64,000 nucleotides of DNA from Cantharellus purpuraceus (GCA_025174535.1 JALBUN010000001.1:2046001-2110000); one strand, 5' to 3'. Shown: positions 46,618 to 58,899, counted from the stretch's first letter. Numbers and translations: made by a program. Notes: generated from the sequence alone by a model not told the origin.

Positions 46618-47710
46618 GGCTGGTGCAGACGAAAGAAGAATCCTCAAGAGTCTCTCATTTGCCTCCGCGACACTCTACTGAGCGCGGCATTTGTCATCTC
46701 TACTCACTCGGGAACACACTTGTTCACATCACCACTTTGCTCTCAACGTGACTAACAATATGTTAGGTTTACATCGATGACGTCACAAGCAAATGAAAGT
46801 CCACCCAGGAACCAAATGCTGGGGGTGCACCTGGTCCTAACTCGCGCTACACACAGTGAGCACAACTGAAGTCCAGGACACCTGAATGCTATCATTTTCC
46901 CGAGCGGCCGCACATGTCACTCTCAATCAATATGATTTGGGCCCATGTCTGGAGGTTCGATCGTCATACAGGTTTGTTCCCCTATGGCTCATCAGATCTT
47001 GTGACTTCAAATTCAACCAGAGACCACTAAGGTGTCATAGAAGTCTGTCACCTAGTGACCACCACTGGTAAACACTCATTCCACACGTGCTGCTGTTACA
47101 GAAGACCTGGATCCAGGCTGGTGACATGATGCCCACTGTCAGCAATGACGAGGTCATAGAGGTTTTGTGAAGCGAAGAGCACATCTTGACACGATGAAAG
47201 TGAACAGGCCAGGGCTATTCTTGGAGGCGGCGTATGTGAATTCATTCAAGGATATGGATTGAGTAAGAGAGTCATCGCGATTGATTTCCTACCGCATAGC
47301 TTGGGGCATTACAATAGGTCCGGGTGAGCAAGCTATGGGCGCCGAAGCAGAAAGAAAGCTAGCTTTCAAAAGACCGATACTAGTGGCGCAGAGATACCGA
47401 CAGAACGACTCTTCCAACCAGGTAGTCATGATTCCGGTCAACGGGAAGACTGATCAAGGTCGAGAGAGCGCAAAGCCAAATTCTAGTCCGAGGTTCCAGA
47501 TAAAGAGAAAAGGAAGAAGAAACCAATGGGCACTTGAAGTCGCCAAGTCGTACAGCCTCTTGATATGGTACGAATAAGATGCTCTACGAGAAATGCAAAT
47601 TGACTCCCAACTTTACTATGCTCTGTTCAGATCTGTGTCCATATTTCTGTCTTTTGTACTCACGACACACATACTCGATCGTTGCATCCACGCATGTACC
47701 ATCATTGTGA
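46618..47710. other. Intergenic region, no gene seen
   Basis: About 1.1 kb between the HIT promoter and the CZIB 3' end. A 98-residue open frame at 47281-47577 (+) has no recognisable domain and looks accidental. No RNA gene was recognised. Confidence 0.4.
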
Positions 47711-48469
47711 TCACGCTCGGGACCATTGTCCTTCCACAGCCATAACTGAGACAGGTAACGAGGCCTCAATGAGACAATAATGTGAGAATGCGTAAAGGGA
47801 GGATGAGGAGTAGAACATACTTTTTCATCATAGTCTACCCACTCCCCTTCGCCTTCGAGGTTTACTTCAGTAAATTTCATCCCAGAAGTGGTGCCTTGAC
47901 ATTTCCATGTTCCCTATGATAATTTAGCCTCAATCCATCATAAGAGAGAGAGGTCAAATATCATGTACCCTGGGTTCAAAGTCTATGAACTCAAGTCCGC
48001 GACAATCCAACGTCACAAAGGGAGCGAATTTCCCGCTGGACTCGGCGGTGTATGGCTGCACGGGCGACGCAGGTTCAAACTTTGCAGTGCTTTCCCGTTT
48101 ACAGAAACCGCAGCGCCAGACGAAATGTGCCGTGTTTCCCTTGCCACCAGACACATCACGTTCTTCCTAGGTAGGGAGTGGCTTTTGAGGACACAAAGTC
48201 GCATAGATCTTTGACTGTGTACTGACCAGACGATTCAAAGATACGGCATTGGGATGTGTCTCATGGCAACTATTACATTTAACCTTACACGAAATTAGCT
48301 CTCAAGACAATAATGATGACTGTTAGAAAACCTTGAAGAAGAACTCGAATGCGTCGTTTTCTGGGAGAAGATCGGTAACGTTTTCTAGATCGGCCTTGAT
48401 GGATAGAAGGAGTCGCTAGAAAAGTAGACTTAGTGAAGTCTAAAACGCGATTGTGGTTCGTACCACCAT
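47711..48469 (-). CDS. CXXC-motif zinc-binding protein (CZIB / DUF866 family)
   Basis: The reverse strand joins ATG GTG (48469-48464) through an intron to RLLLSIKADLENVTDLLPEN and FEFFFKVKCNSCHETHPNAVS. The next exons give GGKGNTAHFVWRCGFCKRES, TLDCRGLEFIDFEPR, GTWKCQGTTSGMKFTEVNLE and EGEWVDYDEK. Two C-x2-C pairs (CNSC, CGFC) are the expected zinc ligands. The pattern matches DUF866 (human C1orf123), a two-lobed beta protein of about 160 residues. Removing a final intron (GTATGT...CTCAG) gives a short end finishing WSRA at 47711, in line with the W..xRA tail of relatives. The function is poorly known. Confidence 0.82.
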
Positions 48470-48816
48470 CACAGTCCAGTCTGGAGTTAGATGTCAGTGG
48501 CGTCGCGCGTGCAGTAATGAAGATAAAGCAGTGATGATATATAATGACAAGTGAGCCACATGCCGCTAGCTGGCTGCTTGGCTAAGGGGTACGGCGTCGC
48601 ACTTGTACTGAGTCCAATTCAGGCAAATGCATGCGAAGATCAGGAGTTCAAATCTCCTAGTAGCCTGTTGCTTTTTCCTGTCTCCGCCAATATTGCTCTG
48701 CTTCATTCACTACACTTTCACTTGTTATCTTTTGCCTAAACTATAATTGTTCTTACTTTACCTCTCTTGTTCTTCATCCGTCTACTTTCGCGAGCTTTAA
48801 ACAGGCCCTATTGCAC
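48470..48816. promoter_or_regulatory. Divergent promoter containing a tRNA gene
   Basis: Only 347 bases separate the CZIB start (-) and the RING-CH start (+), and the tRNA-Thr gene sits inside. A pyrimidine-rich block (48700-48790) precedes the RING-CH start. Confidence 0.5.
48572..48666 (+). tRNA. tRNA-Thr (anticodon TGT) with a 23-nt intron
   Basis: A complete cloverleaf can be drawn. The acceptor stem pairs GGCTGCT (48572-48578) with AGTAGCC (48659-48665), with one G-T wobble and discriminator T. The D arm is GCT..GGC. The anticodon stem pairs TCGCA (48597-48601) with TGCGA (48632-48636). The loop CTTGTA holds anticodon TGT at 48604-48606. The intron at 48608-48630 lies one base after the anticodon, the standard eukaryotic place. 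The T arm AGGAG/CTCCT encloses TTCAAAT. Body and loop resemble other eukaryotic tRNA-Thr. No CCA is encoded, as expected. Confidence 0.88.
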
Positions 48817-49942
48817 ATGGCGGACACACAACCTCAACCGACACAGACAGAGGACAAGGAGGAAACCAAGCAGTGTCGTATATGCTTATCTGGGCCAGAG
48901 GATGAGCAGGTCAGTGGACGCTTGATCAAGCCCTGCATGTGTAAAGGATCCATGCAGGTGAGTTCTTGCCATTGCCCTGGTCGCTGCTGAATGACCACTT
49001 GGCGCAGTATGTGCATGTAAAGGTGCCTACCATGATTTCCATATCTCACCTAGGTCACTTACCCGCTCTAGTGTCTCAACAAATGGAGACTGAGCTCTGG
49101 CTCAAAAAGCGCATTCTACTCGTGCGACACATGCCATTACTCTTATGCTTTTGCACGTACGCGAGTCGTAGGCCTCGCGACTTCACCAGGTATGTGCGAC
49201 GATATTTGTAGCCCATCGCCCTTACACCTTCTCTGCAGCGGTCATAAGCATTTCATCCGTACTTCTGTTCTCGGTTATCGTCTTCCTCGCCTCTTTCTTG
49301 ATTGTCTTTTTCGTCCCTAGCATGGCTACTCCCTCCTACTCCCTGGAAGCACTGTCCGTTCAGCAGCTCTTGATGGCCCCCGTCAACTTGGCTAACCGCA
49401 TCATCTACATGGCCACGCGCACCTACGACGCTCTCAACTACAGTTGGTGGTGGGGATATGCTGACAATGAATGGGATCCACTGCCAGATTACACCCAGTC
49501 TGCTTCCGACGAGGGTACACCGCGCCAAATAGGCATCTTGGCAATGCTGGTGCATCGTTTCTTACTCGGTTTGTCCGCTGTGGGAAGTCTGTCCTTCATC
49601 TCGTGGGCATGGCAGATGAGGTACGAGCCTGCTGTATACATTTTGAGGTGTTGTGGTACTTATGCCAACACCGAGCAGTTTACTAGGCCCTTTCCGCTTT
49701 CGAGTATTTCGAGGTAGCAACAGAAATGATAGGCGGAACAATGCAGGCAGCTTCGCCACCATTCTCATCGTCGTATTTATTGTCATTGGTGTGGCTAGGT
49801 CTGCAGATTGTGTTTTGTTTCTTGTTGCATATATAACCTTACTGACTGTGGCAGGACCATGCGCAAGCTTTACGTTCTCAATCGCTCTGTAGCACAACGA
49901 ATGCTTGCTACTGTTGAAGACGTGATCCTAGAAGTCGCGTAG
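48817..49942 (+). CDS. RING-CH (MARCH-type) membrane E3 ubiquitin ligase
   Basis: The start at 48817 gives MADTQPQPTQTEDKEETK and then a C4HC3 RING-CH domain: CRICLSGPED, LIKPCMCKGSMQ, and after an intron YVHVKCLNKWRLSSGSKSAF and YSCDTCHYSYAF. The Cys/His order C-x2-C..C-x-C..H-x2-C..C-x2-C is complete. Hydrophobic helices follow (SISSVLLFSVIVFLASFLIV; LLGLSAVGSLSFISWAW; FATILIVVFIVIG), so this is a multi-spanning membrane protein of the MARCH/Doa10-like group. Between them lies a long loop with a Trp/Tyr-rich part (YSWWWGYADNEWDPLPDY). The end, VEDVILEVA, stops at 49942. Size of about 300 residues rules out full Doa10. Confidence 0.85.
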
Positions 49943-50040
49943 TGAGCCAGGTAGCTGTGTAACTTTCTCAAGTCCCACTAAAAATATATTTATTCCAATG
50001 TGCAACGGTCACCCCGCTAATGAAACAGTTGCGCTAACTC

Positions 50041-53000
50041 CTAAAAATTACGCCGGATCTTGACTCTAATATTCTCATATAATTGTCGAGTCTCGACCCT
50101 ATTTGGCTCTAGCTCGCGCAAGAACTGGCTCACGGCCTCATCCAACATGTTCGCAGGGAATTCGCCTCGAGCAATACTCGACTGAGGTCGGATCGCCTCA
50201 TCAAGCCAGTCTGAGACGAGGACTGCAATGTCCGACGACAGGAATTGGACCGCGTCTTGGACATTGAACGGCGGTATCTGGCCACGGCATGACATATTTA
50301 TTGCGTGCATATCGCGTGAATGTGCTACACTTACCTGTGACTCGTACATATTCTGGAAAGCATCGAACAAGGTCGCATATGGTACGCCACCGCTGGCAAG
50401 TGTGCGAGGTGCCCATCCGTGTGAGACGTCATCACGGTACTCGAGTGCGAGTTTTTCAAGTAGGAGAGCGATATCATCTATTTTGCAAAGCTGTCAAGGG
50501 TGACGTATTGAAGGTACGCTCAAAGCACACACCCAATGGAAAAGCGGCCTCAGACGGAAAGAATTTTGATGCAAGAACTGTCATTGTCGCAGAAAGATTT
50601 GCCAGTTGCTCTTCAGATGTGGCACCAACGCGACCTTGATCATCGCATCGTCAGAGATAGGCTCTGTTCACATAGATCACCGCACGTACTTTCCGCGACC
50701 ACGGCCTCCCATGTCGCACGTGTGAGACGATGATCCCGATGGTCCGAGACTTTGAAGATGAGAAGCTTCGAAACGTACAGCTCGTAGGGTTCCGCATAAT
50801 CGCTGTACAGCTAATCTCAGAGCATTAGTTGATATTACATCCGTGAGCTACGACCGTACTTGTGTAATGTTCAGTAGCGTATTTTGCAGATGCCGCAACC
50901 TGAGGGCGTCTTCTCCTTTGGGAGCCTCGAGCTTGGCAGTAAGGCTCTGATAGATTTCGCGTTGGACTTGTGCAACCTCTAATTTTTCCTCGAGATCCGT
51001 CAAAAACTCTACAGCAGTTTCATGTCGTCCGAATTCAGAACTTGGATGTGATTTGGCGTTATTTACTGCAAGCGTGAGGTACTCAATTCGCTTGTCAAGG
51101 GAGGGATAGAACCTGCACAGAAATGTAAGTGGCGGCGAAATTTTCAACTGATCTAATAACTTGCTCCAGAGATTCTGCAATATCTGCGAGAACCTTCGCT
51201 GCACGAAGCGATTGGTCGGTTTTGACATAATATTGCCATAAAAAGTCAAGTTTGTCCAGGGTCCTCGGCTCTCTTTGCAGGTGGTCTTCTAGGAACACCG
51301 GTCGGTACTTATAAAGTTGTAAGTTCGGGCTTCAAAACGCGACATGACCGTACACACCTCTAAGAGCTCTTCTGTCATACCACGGTCAATCAACCAGTCA
51401 TAGAAGAATGAGTGGAAGGCTTGATCCTGCGACTCAAAAGCCAACTGGTAGGCCCGTGTCCGAGCAGCATCTTGTTCGAGTCCTGGTTCTCCCTTCTTGA
51501 TAGCATCGGCCAAGTGGTCGTCGAAAGTGGATAGCGAGTCAACACATAATCGGTAGCAGGCCCACCGTCGTTCATAAAACGGCTTCCGTGGATCTGCATC
51601 ACCGGGCGGACATCCCATGAGCCAATACTCTCGACCTTCATTCGCAGCGTCAAACTCTTGGGCACATCGGAGCGGTAAGAAGACTGCGCCTGAAATTCAT
51701 GTTCAACAAGAGTACCTATACATCGCATTGAGGACGTACCAGTAGCATAGGAACAGCGTCGGTAGTCTTCGACGATATCATGGAGACTTTGTAACTCCAT
51801 GATTCTAGCCCCATCTACAAACAGCCTATGAATTGATAAGACACAACGCCCAGATAGATACAACTGAGATGACACACTTCAAAGACTCCTGAAGACACCG
51901 GGCCCTTTCATCAGGATTGCTCGTCTCCGTGGCCTTGCGCAGACTTTCTTGCGCCTGCAAATAGATAAATGACGCGATTGGCTAATATCACAGTAATACA
52001 CCCCGTACCTTGAAATACTTGACATCGTCCATGCTACAGAACGAGCCACACCGCGATTGCAGAACTTCGCTAATTGTATCAACCTAAGACGCGATGTAAG
52101 GAAGATTCTAAAACAAAGCAAATGACTGAACCTACACTGGTCTGTTGGGCTATTTGTTGGTTGATCACGGCGGTGACTAAAGCACGCGCAACATCTCGTC
52201 CCTCTTTCGTTGTGATCAACCCTCGATACTGAAGGCCAGTCAGGCGTTTGAACGTGGCATCACCAGCCCTTATAGCGAGAATCAACACAATTTGACCAAA
52301 CAACGTGCTTGTATCACTCACAATGCGGCAACCTGAGGTAATCCGTAGTCCTGAAGGAGAAGAACAAAGGATATAGCCTCGATGGTCTGCGAAAGTAGAG
52401 CTTTCAGTGCAGAAGCGGAAGCGTTTTCTGCCTGTATGAGGTCAGCCAGAGCCGCCTCACTCCAGAAACTGAGATTACCTTCCATGCCTCTTGCTCGGCT
52501 GTCGCACGACTGCTTCCAGTAAAGTCGCCTTGAGAAGAATCGAATAGATGGGGGTTTGTTGACAAAAAGTTGCCTAGCGAGTCCAGATTGTGCTGCACAG
52601 CAATGAGGGTTTGCTCTGCCACATTCGAGGCCAACGTCTTAGGACTATAAAGGTTCTGTTAGTTCATGAAGTTCCTGTGACAGGAGAATTATGACAATTA
52701 CTCTTCACCCACTGTAATATGGGCTCTCCAAATCGGTCGAACCATGCGAGCAAAGCACAGTGCAAAGCCAGCATGTCTGCCACTGTAAGCGATGTTCCCA
52801 TCGCCTATATTCAGGTAAGATGTCTGAGCGTGGCGCTGAGGGGGAACGACGTACCGCTTCCAAAACCTGGTTCCTTGAAGGCGGGCTTTCCGCTTTGGCT
52901 GAATAACATGCCCTTGGCATTATTGGAGACAACAGCTGAAGCAGATTGCCCAACGTCGGAGGAAAGGAAGGTATTTCCGGACGCAAGAGCAAAAAGCATT

Positions 53001-55070
53001 GCACATGTCTGATCCCGGCCAAAGCTGCGCCACAAATAATGAAGCACTTTGCAGTCAACAGCCGAACGGACACACCTTGCGAAGAAATCTTGCAGAGCAG
53101 ACTGGTTTCCTATGTCCGCTTCAATTAACGAAGCGCTAAGGAAGTCAATCGCTCGTCGTTTCACTATGAGGTTGAGTCCCATGTTGGTGATGACAAGAAA
53201 TTTTCGTTGAGGTTCTGAAAACTGTGTCACTAGTTCGTTGGTAGCGACTGCAGCTGGACTATCGGGCGGTTTAATCGACGAGGAGATCGATGGTACCTCG
53301 CACATATCCCAAGCGTTTCCGGCGATAGACATAACAGTAGCATACTCCGTTAACACAGTTCGAGGTCCAGGATGTGAACTGGGAAAACTCGAATACGGAG
53401 TCGTGTACGTGGAAGGTGCTGGAGCCGGCCCCAAGGAACTGAGGGTAGCTAGATCTGGTGCGATGCAAATGACATAATCACTTTTCTCTGGATCATCTCC
53501 TGGGAATTGTCTCTCAAGTGTAATTCCAGCGGCGTAACAAGACCCTTCGATCCGGCCGACCGCGAATGCCGCAGTATTCGCAGGCGTCGCTGGTGGGAGA
53601 TAAGCAGTACCTCGATACGAGGAGCCAGGGTCAGCTGGCGGATGTCGTAGATTATGTGGTGGCAGTCTAACATGGATGAGTTGGAGAGTGTCTGGGTCCA
53701 TCCCCATCATGTAACGATACTTTGAAAAATAAAGCCTCGCGCCGGTCGATGTGACAGCCATAAGCTGTGGTTGATCGTTGGTATCGTTGGGGCGAACATG
53801 TCTACGGATAACATGCAATCCTACAAGTGAGAAGTTGTCACTTTGGGATAGCCGGTTGACATCTGCATGGATGGTTTTGAGAGTGGATTTGAGGACCAGC
53901 ATGTCGCCATTTGGACCAAGAGAAAACATTGATATATGGGGTCGTTGTGTGAGTGTATACAGATAATGTCGATCATCGTCCACAAGTATTGATACAATAC
54001 GATCTGACAATAGTATGAGCGCGTGGGATACGACAATAACGTTAAACCCTCACCATCGGTAGTGGGCACAAGACGCCATGAAGAGAGCGTTACAGGGAGG
54101 ATACCGGAGATGCCTCCTGTTGTAGAATGACATATTAAACTGAGCTTGTTGCTGAACCATCCTTCGCTCGATCGATAGATCAACTCATAGAGGTAACCAT
54201 CCTCAACACCACACATGAAGATCCGTCCTTCCTTGGTGCCGACGATAGATTGCATCTCTTTTGCTGGGTATGTGAAGCCAGTGTCATATAATTTGACATC
54301 GAGACGAGGTGGCTCTACCGCGGATGCAGGTACTGTGATTGGAACGGCTGCAACACCTATTAAAATCAAGGACTTTCCTGTAGAAAGTACAAGGAGGTAA
54401 CGGATTTCATCGATGAAGACGTCAGGTTTGGCTCTGACGAGACCAACATGCAGTATATTGTCTGGCTGATCTTCGAATGTGCGGATATCAGAGCTTCAGG
54501 AGATGTGTCAGTGCAGAAATAACGGACACGCCACGTAAAGACAACTTCACCCTTCTGTATAATCCCAGAGCAGAAGGCGGCTGTTCAGAGTTATCCACGC
54601 ACGCTGAATCTCCGGAAATATACCCATGCAACAATGGGGTCGTACTACGTACACGCTTCAGCTATAGTTTGAATCTATTACACTCACGAACCTTCATCAT
54701 ACTCATCAAAGACCCCCGCCGGCATGGATTTGAAACCCTCCAACCCATCCGGGCGAAAAAATGGTGTCCACGACCTGTGTGGCGGTATATTATACGCCGC
54801 CGAAGACGAACCTAGAAGTCTATATCACAACTAGCGAAGAAAAAAGATATAGATGCACTCACCTGCAAGGGTGTCTCTTAGCTCGGGGACCATCTGGGCA
54901 TCTTTTTCGAAGATTCCATTGAGGACCTCGCTTGCCTTTGCCAAAGTGGCTAGACTGATCGCAGAGGACTTGCTCGAGAGAGTGGGTTGGGCAGTCCCCG
55001 AGGAAGAGGCATACTGTTGCTGAGAAGGGTTGGCAAAGGAAGCTGTAGGTCCTCCACCGAAGGACGCCAT
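50041..55070 (-). CDS. NUP170: Nuclear pore scaffold nucleoporin Nup155/Nup170 family
   Basis: Nup155/170 is a large inner-ring scaffold nucleoporin. The start at 55070 gives MASFGGGPTASFANPSQQQY. After the first intron comes the family motif AAYNIPPHRSWTPFFRPDGL. The N-terminal beta-propeller part includes LDVKLYDTGFTYPAKEMQSI, GRIFMCGVEDGYLYELIY, DRIVSILVDDDRHYLYTLTQ and LMAVTSTGARLYFSKYRYMM. The C-terminal helical solenoid follows (for example FYPSLDKRIEYLTLAVNNAK) and ends ENIRVKIRRNF at 50041. The canonical order is kept throughout with many short introns, and the length is the usual 1,300 or so residues. It is divergent from MAD2. Confidence 0.88.
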
Positions 55071-55754
55071 GAGACGCGTCGCACGCGACAATTAACTGTC
55101 ACAAAAGGGTGGTAAGGAAGGTCACGTGACATGATGGAGTGTAGTAATTGTTTCATATTGGAGCTAATGTACAGTGGACAGCAAATGGGCTTTGACCACT
55201 GCAGGGAACTCCCATCCTTCTGGTTCCGTGTTCACTCCTCAAGGCGGGGTCGGGCCAACGAAAGATGGCGACCAAGGCTATTCTCAATTTTTCATGAACC
55301 GGCGAATGCCAGGGAAGCATGCGGTACCAGCGCCACATCAGTGGTTACTTCAACTGGTTTGGTTCTCTCACCGTTGATAATATCGCGAGTCAAAAGGGTG
55401 GTGTGTCCTCGACTCCGAAGGACCCGCGAGGGTGTACATTAAAATCAGGTCCTGAGGTGGAATGCTCTCTTGCCATAATCCACATAGAACTCGCAAACAA
55501 ACAGCTGTTACCTCAATTTCAATATACTCCATGTTAACCTTGATTTCGATATACTGAATCTAGTCGGACAGGAAACCTTGTGAGTACCAAGACCGTAAAG
55601 TCTTGGCGTATCTAAAACAATTTAATTCTCAGAGCCATATGTGTGCTATGAAGGTGGTCCAGGTGGTTGGCGTCACGACTGTGACAGAGCGCGTGCCAAA
55701 ACGAGTCACGTGAAGGCAACGCGCCCACCACTCTGTTACCGTTAACGTTCACTC
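55071..55754. promoter_or_regulatory. Divergent promoter between NUP170 and MAD2
   Basis: About 680 bases. An ACGCGT hexamer lies at 55074-55079, next to the NUP170 start. A 7-bp perfect stem (CCAAGAC/GTCTTGG, 6-base loop) lies at 55587-55606. Two similar short segments near 55520 and 55545 share ATTTC(A/G)ATATACT. No gene was supported. Confidence 0.4.
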
Positions 55755-56611
55755 ATGCCTCCCACTAAACAGGCCCGTTCACTACAGGCCATCTCTCTCA
55801 AGGGTTCGTGCGATATTGTCACTGAATTTTTCAAGTATGGGGTTAACACGTACGTATACTGTACTTCTACTCAATTTGGTATAAAAAAGAGGAAGCGACT
55901 TTTTAGAATTCTTTTTCAGCGCGGGGTCTACCCCTCTGACGACTTCCACATGGTAAAAAAATACGGACAGACTGTACTTGTGACGCAGGATTTAGCCTTA
56001 GAGAATTACCTGGATCGGTGCGTGCGTGGCTAGGGCTTCTCATGTGGGTCCAAACATATGAACCATTTGAGTGTATCAGCATCTTGAAACAAGTCAATAG
56101 TAAGCCACATTTCTATTCCTGTTCACGGAAAGCATTTAACCCATCGTGTCGTCTCAGAGTGGCTCCTTACAGGCTCCGTGACCCAGTTGGTCCTTGCTAT
56201 CATCGCTCGAGATACACGAGTCACATTAGAACGTTGGGTTTTCGATATCACCGTGAACGAACCGCCTGCTGATGGCACCCCAGCGTGCGTGCTCTGCTCT
56301 TTCCATCACATGGGCTGACCTTGACCCATCGATCCAGCGCCGTTAAACCCGAAGCAGAATTTCAATCCGAAATCCGTCGCATCCTCAAACAAATTGTCTC
56401 CAGCGAGACATTTCTCCCCAACTTCGAAGATCCCACTGTATTCAACATTCTTGCATACACGAAACAGTCGGCGGATGTCCCTGCCGAAGAGTGGGTCGAC
56501 ACCGACCCGATGGCGATCGAAGCTGGTAAGAGCCAACAGGTCAAATTACGGAGTTTCAGCACGGACGTGCACAGGATAGAGGCGATGGTAGCGTATCGAT
56601 ATGATGAATAG
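55755..56611 (+). CDS. MAD2: Spindle assembly checkpoint protein MAD2 (HORMA domain)
   Basis: Mad2 binds Mad1 and Cdc20 to delay anaphase. The start at 55755 gives MPPTKQARSLQAISLKGSCD, then IVTEFFKYGVNT and, after an intron, ILFQRGVYPSDDFHMVKKYG and LALENYLDR. Further exons encode WLLTGSVTQLVLAIIARDTR with VTLERWVFDI, then KPEAEFQSEIRRILKQIVSS and FLPNFEDPTVFNILAYTKQS. The mobile C-terminal safety belt ends VKLRSFSTDVHRIEAMVAYR. Each block corresponds to human and yeast Mad2 in order, and the length of about 215 residues is normal. At least four introns are present. Confidence 0.93.
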
Positions 56612-56844
56612 TTAGGGAGAACATGACACATTGATCATAATCAACGGGTGCAGCATCATGCATAACGATCAGCACTAGTACGGTAACACAATGGGGTATA
56701 TGGTCATAGAAAGGTGGATGGATGAGACATGCTGTGAATATGCTTTGAATGACAGTAACCTTCCCTCATGCTTGTGTGTGCATGGAAAAGCCTCATATGA
56801 ATCATGGAAGCGCACTGTGTCGCAGGCCTAGATACCGAATAACG

Positions 56845-58051
56845 CTAATCTTCATCCATATTGACCATGACTCTGCGGCCCACCAGCCATCCGACTTTGG
56901 CTACCCATCTGTCACGTATTTCCCTCATGCCATAACCACCCTTGACCGCAAACTCGTCCAGGCTCCGCGCCCACCCACGGGCTACCTCTCCGGAAAACAT
57001 GCCACCCTGTCTATTAACGACTTCGTCGACTCGATTGACCCAGGCTCCCCATTCTTCCAAAAGACGAGGCGTGATAAGCGGACAGAGTTCATTTTGCGTA
57101 AGTTGCGGCTGGGAAAAGAGTTGCGCTGTGAGCGTGGATAGGAATATGAACGTCTCCGCGGCGGGGGGCTTCATCGCAGAGAGCTGAGGCTGAGGCGAGC
57201 TGGACGCAGGCGGCAAATATGAAAAGTAAGGAAGGTAAGAATAACATGCGGAGACGAATTCAGAGATGTGGGGGCGGAGACGGGAGATAACGTAGGACTC
57301 TCGCATGCCTCCGTGGGGTGGGCTGGTCTGTAATGGCTGGGATTGTGATCCAAATCCGGTATTCATCACCCGAGAGGCAGATGTGCCACCGCCGTTGCCA
57401 AAGCCGAACGAGGACGAAGGGACTGGGGATGGAGCCGAGTAGGGGTACGCTTCTCGAAGGGTCTTAGAGGCAAGTGCCAGGGCGTCGAGCGCTGTCTCCA
57501 ATGTCGGGCGAGGCAGTAGAGACAGTACCAAAGGCTTTAACCCGGGCTGTTCCCGAAGAAGAGCCATCAGAAGCGGAAGCAAGGACTGCTGTGGGAGAGA
57601 GGCTACAGCCAGTTTAGTTCATGGTGAGCGACAAGATAAACTAGAAGTCAGGCTGACCGAGCAAGACACCGACATCAACCTCAGACGATGGTGGTTTGTT
57701 CTCTTTGCCATCAGATGAGTCCTTATCACTGCCTTTGGCGGGGGACTCCGTAGCTGCAATACGTAACCGCTTTGGAGGGCCCCGTTTCGGTCGCTCAGGA
57801 GTAGGGCTGCGATCCATGGCATCGTCGCCACGGCGTCCGGCGTCGTCCTCCTCAACCTCTAGCCTGCGTTTTTGAACCCTGGGTGCCACATGGTGATTAT
57901 GCGGGGAGAATGTGCTGTGGGTAGCGGTGGAGGACGGTGAGGATGCGAGGGCAAAACCAAATGCAAGGGGAGAGGGAGAATGAGTGACAGGACGAGGATG
58001 AAAGTCTAAAGGGTGATGCTGGGGATAGGTAGGTGGATAGATATTGGCCAT
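56845..58051 (-). CDS. STS1: Nuclear proteasome tether STS1/Cut8
   Basis: Cut8/Sts1 anchors 26S proteasomes in the nucleus. The start at 58051 gives MANIYPPTYPQHHPLDFHPR, then a His/Ser/Pro-rich region and a basic segment (RVQKRRLEVEEDD, RPKRGPPKRLRIAATE) likely to act as nuclear signal and lysine-rich tether. After an intron around 57605-57655, SEVDVGVLLA-like sequence connects to LLPLLMALLREQPGLKPLVL and LSLLPRPTLETALDALALAS, the Cut8 helical core signature (LPRPTLE). The C-terminal bundle includes SEFVSACYSYLPYFSYLPPA, TFIFLSTLTAQLF and RRVMVNMDED (end 56845). Start, core and length near 380 residues agree with the family. Confidence 0.85.
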
Positions 58052-58899
58052 GATAAACGACGGTCGAAGGACTGGAGCCAAACGAACCAGGCCCAAATCA
58101 TGACCCAGTCACACCGTGACAGTGGCTGAGTTATATAATCAGTTCCCTCCGCGTAAATTTTCTCATTCGCTCCGTCACCCTGGACAGCTTCAAGGTGAGC
58201 TCTTTCCTACTGCTCTTCTTGCTTTGACGACAACTTCATACGATCGCAACTGTGAGGCTTGCCGCTTATGATCTTTTCTTTTTATACCCAAGTTTCTGAG
58301 CCTCCTTTCTTGCTTTGCCTCTGTCGCTGACATCCTACACCTTGTTTAGATACAGGTGAGCTATCACATTTATCTACATCTGAAGGATCGAAACAACATA
58401 GAGTCAAGCACTGAAACCTGTCTTATGGACGGTTCTAGAAGAGCATACCATGCTAATTCTGACTTTTGGTCTGCCTCTTGGAATGTCAGCTAATCCAATC
58501 CGTCTTGTATATAGATGTCCTAGGTGACCTTGTGAAGCGTGTTAGGTTCCTCCGTGAGTATTATTTTGTATGACTTTGAAGGATTACTATTTTAATCAGA
58601 CTCCGAGGCTCCATTTCGATGGAGTTCAAAGAGTAGACAACATTGTCAACATATTGAATGACTTTATTGCGTTCGCAATTGTATCGTTCGTTGCTGACTC
58701 TAATCGCCAGGTCTTTTCAGTGTCATTGTTGTACCTGCATGTATTTTATGCATTTGATAGGCACCTGTATCCCAATTGAAGTGAGGGTACCTTGCCGGTG
58801 ATCAAGGCAAGAGTCGTATTACGCAGTTCTTACGTAAATACGGCACTCGTTTGACCCGCGTCATCGCGTTATCCAGCGCACCTCCAAGCTTATCACCTG
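58052..58899. other. Leader region with probable non-coding GT-AG introns
   Basis: The first 140 bases should be the STS1 promoter. From about 58170 the plus strand is pyrimidine-rich and shows a strong donor GTGAGC at 58195, an acceptor TTTAG at 58345-58349, a six-base exon ATACAG (58350-58355) and another donor GTGAGC at 58356. No open frame is kept. It may be a spliced 5' UTR of the next gene or a non-coding transcript. I could not identify a known snRNA or box C/D or H/ACA snoRNA. Confidence 0.35.

Noticed and set aside
47281..47577. 98-residue plus-strand open frame
   Set aside because: No recognisable domain, no splice partners and no compositional support; likely chance.
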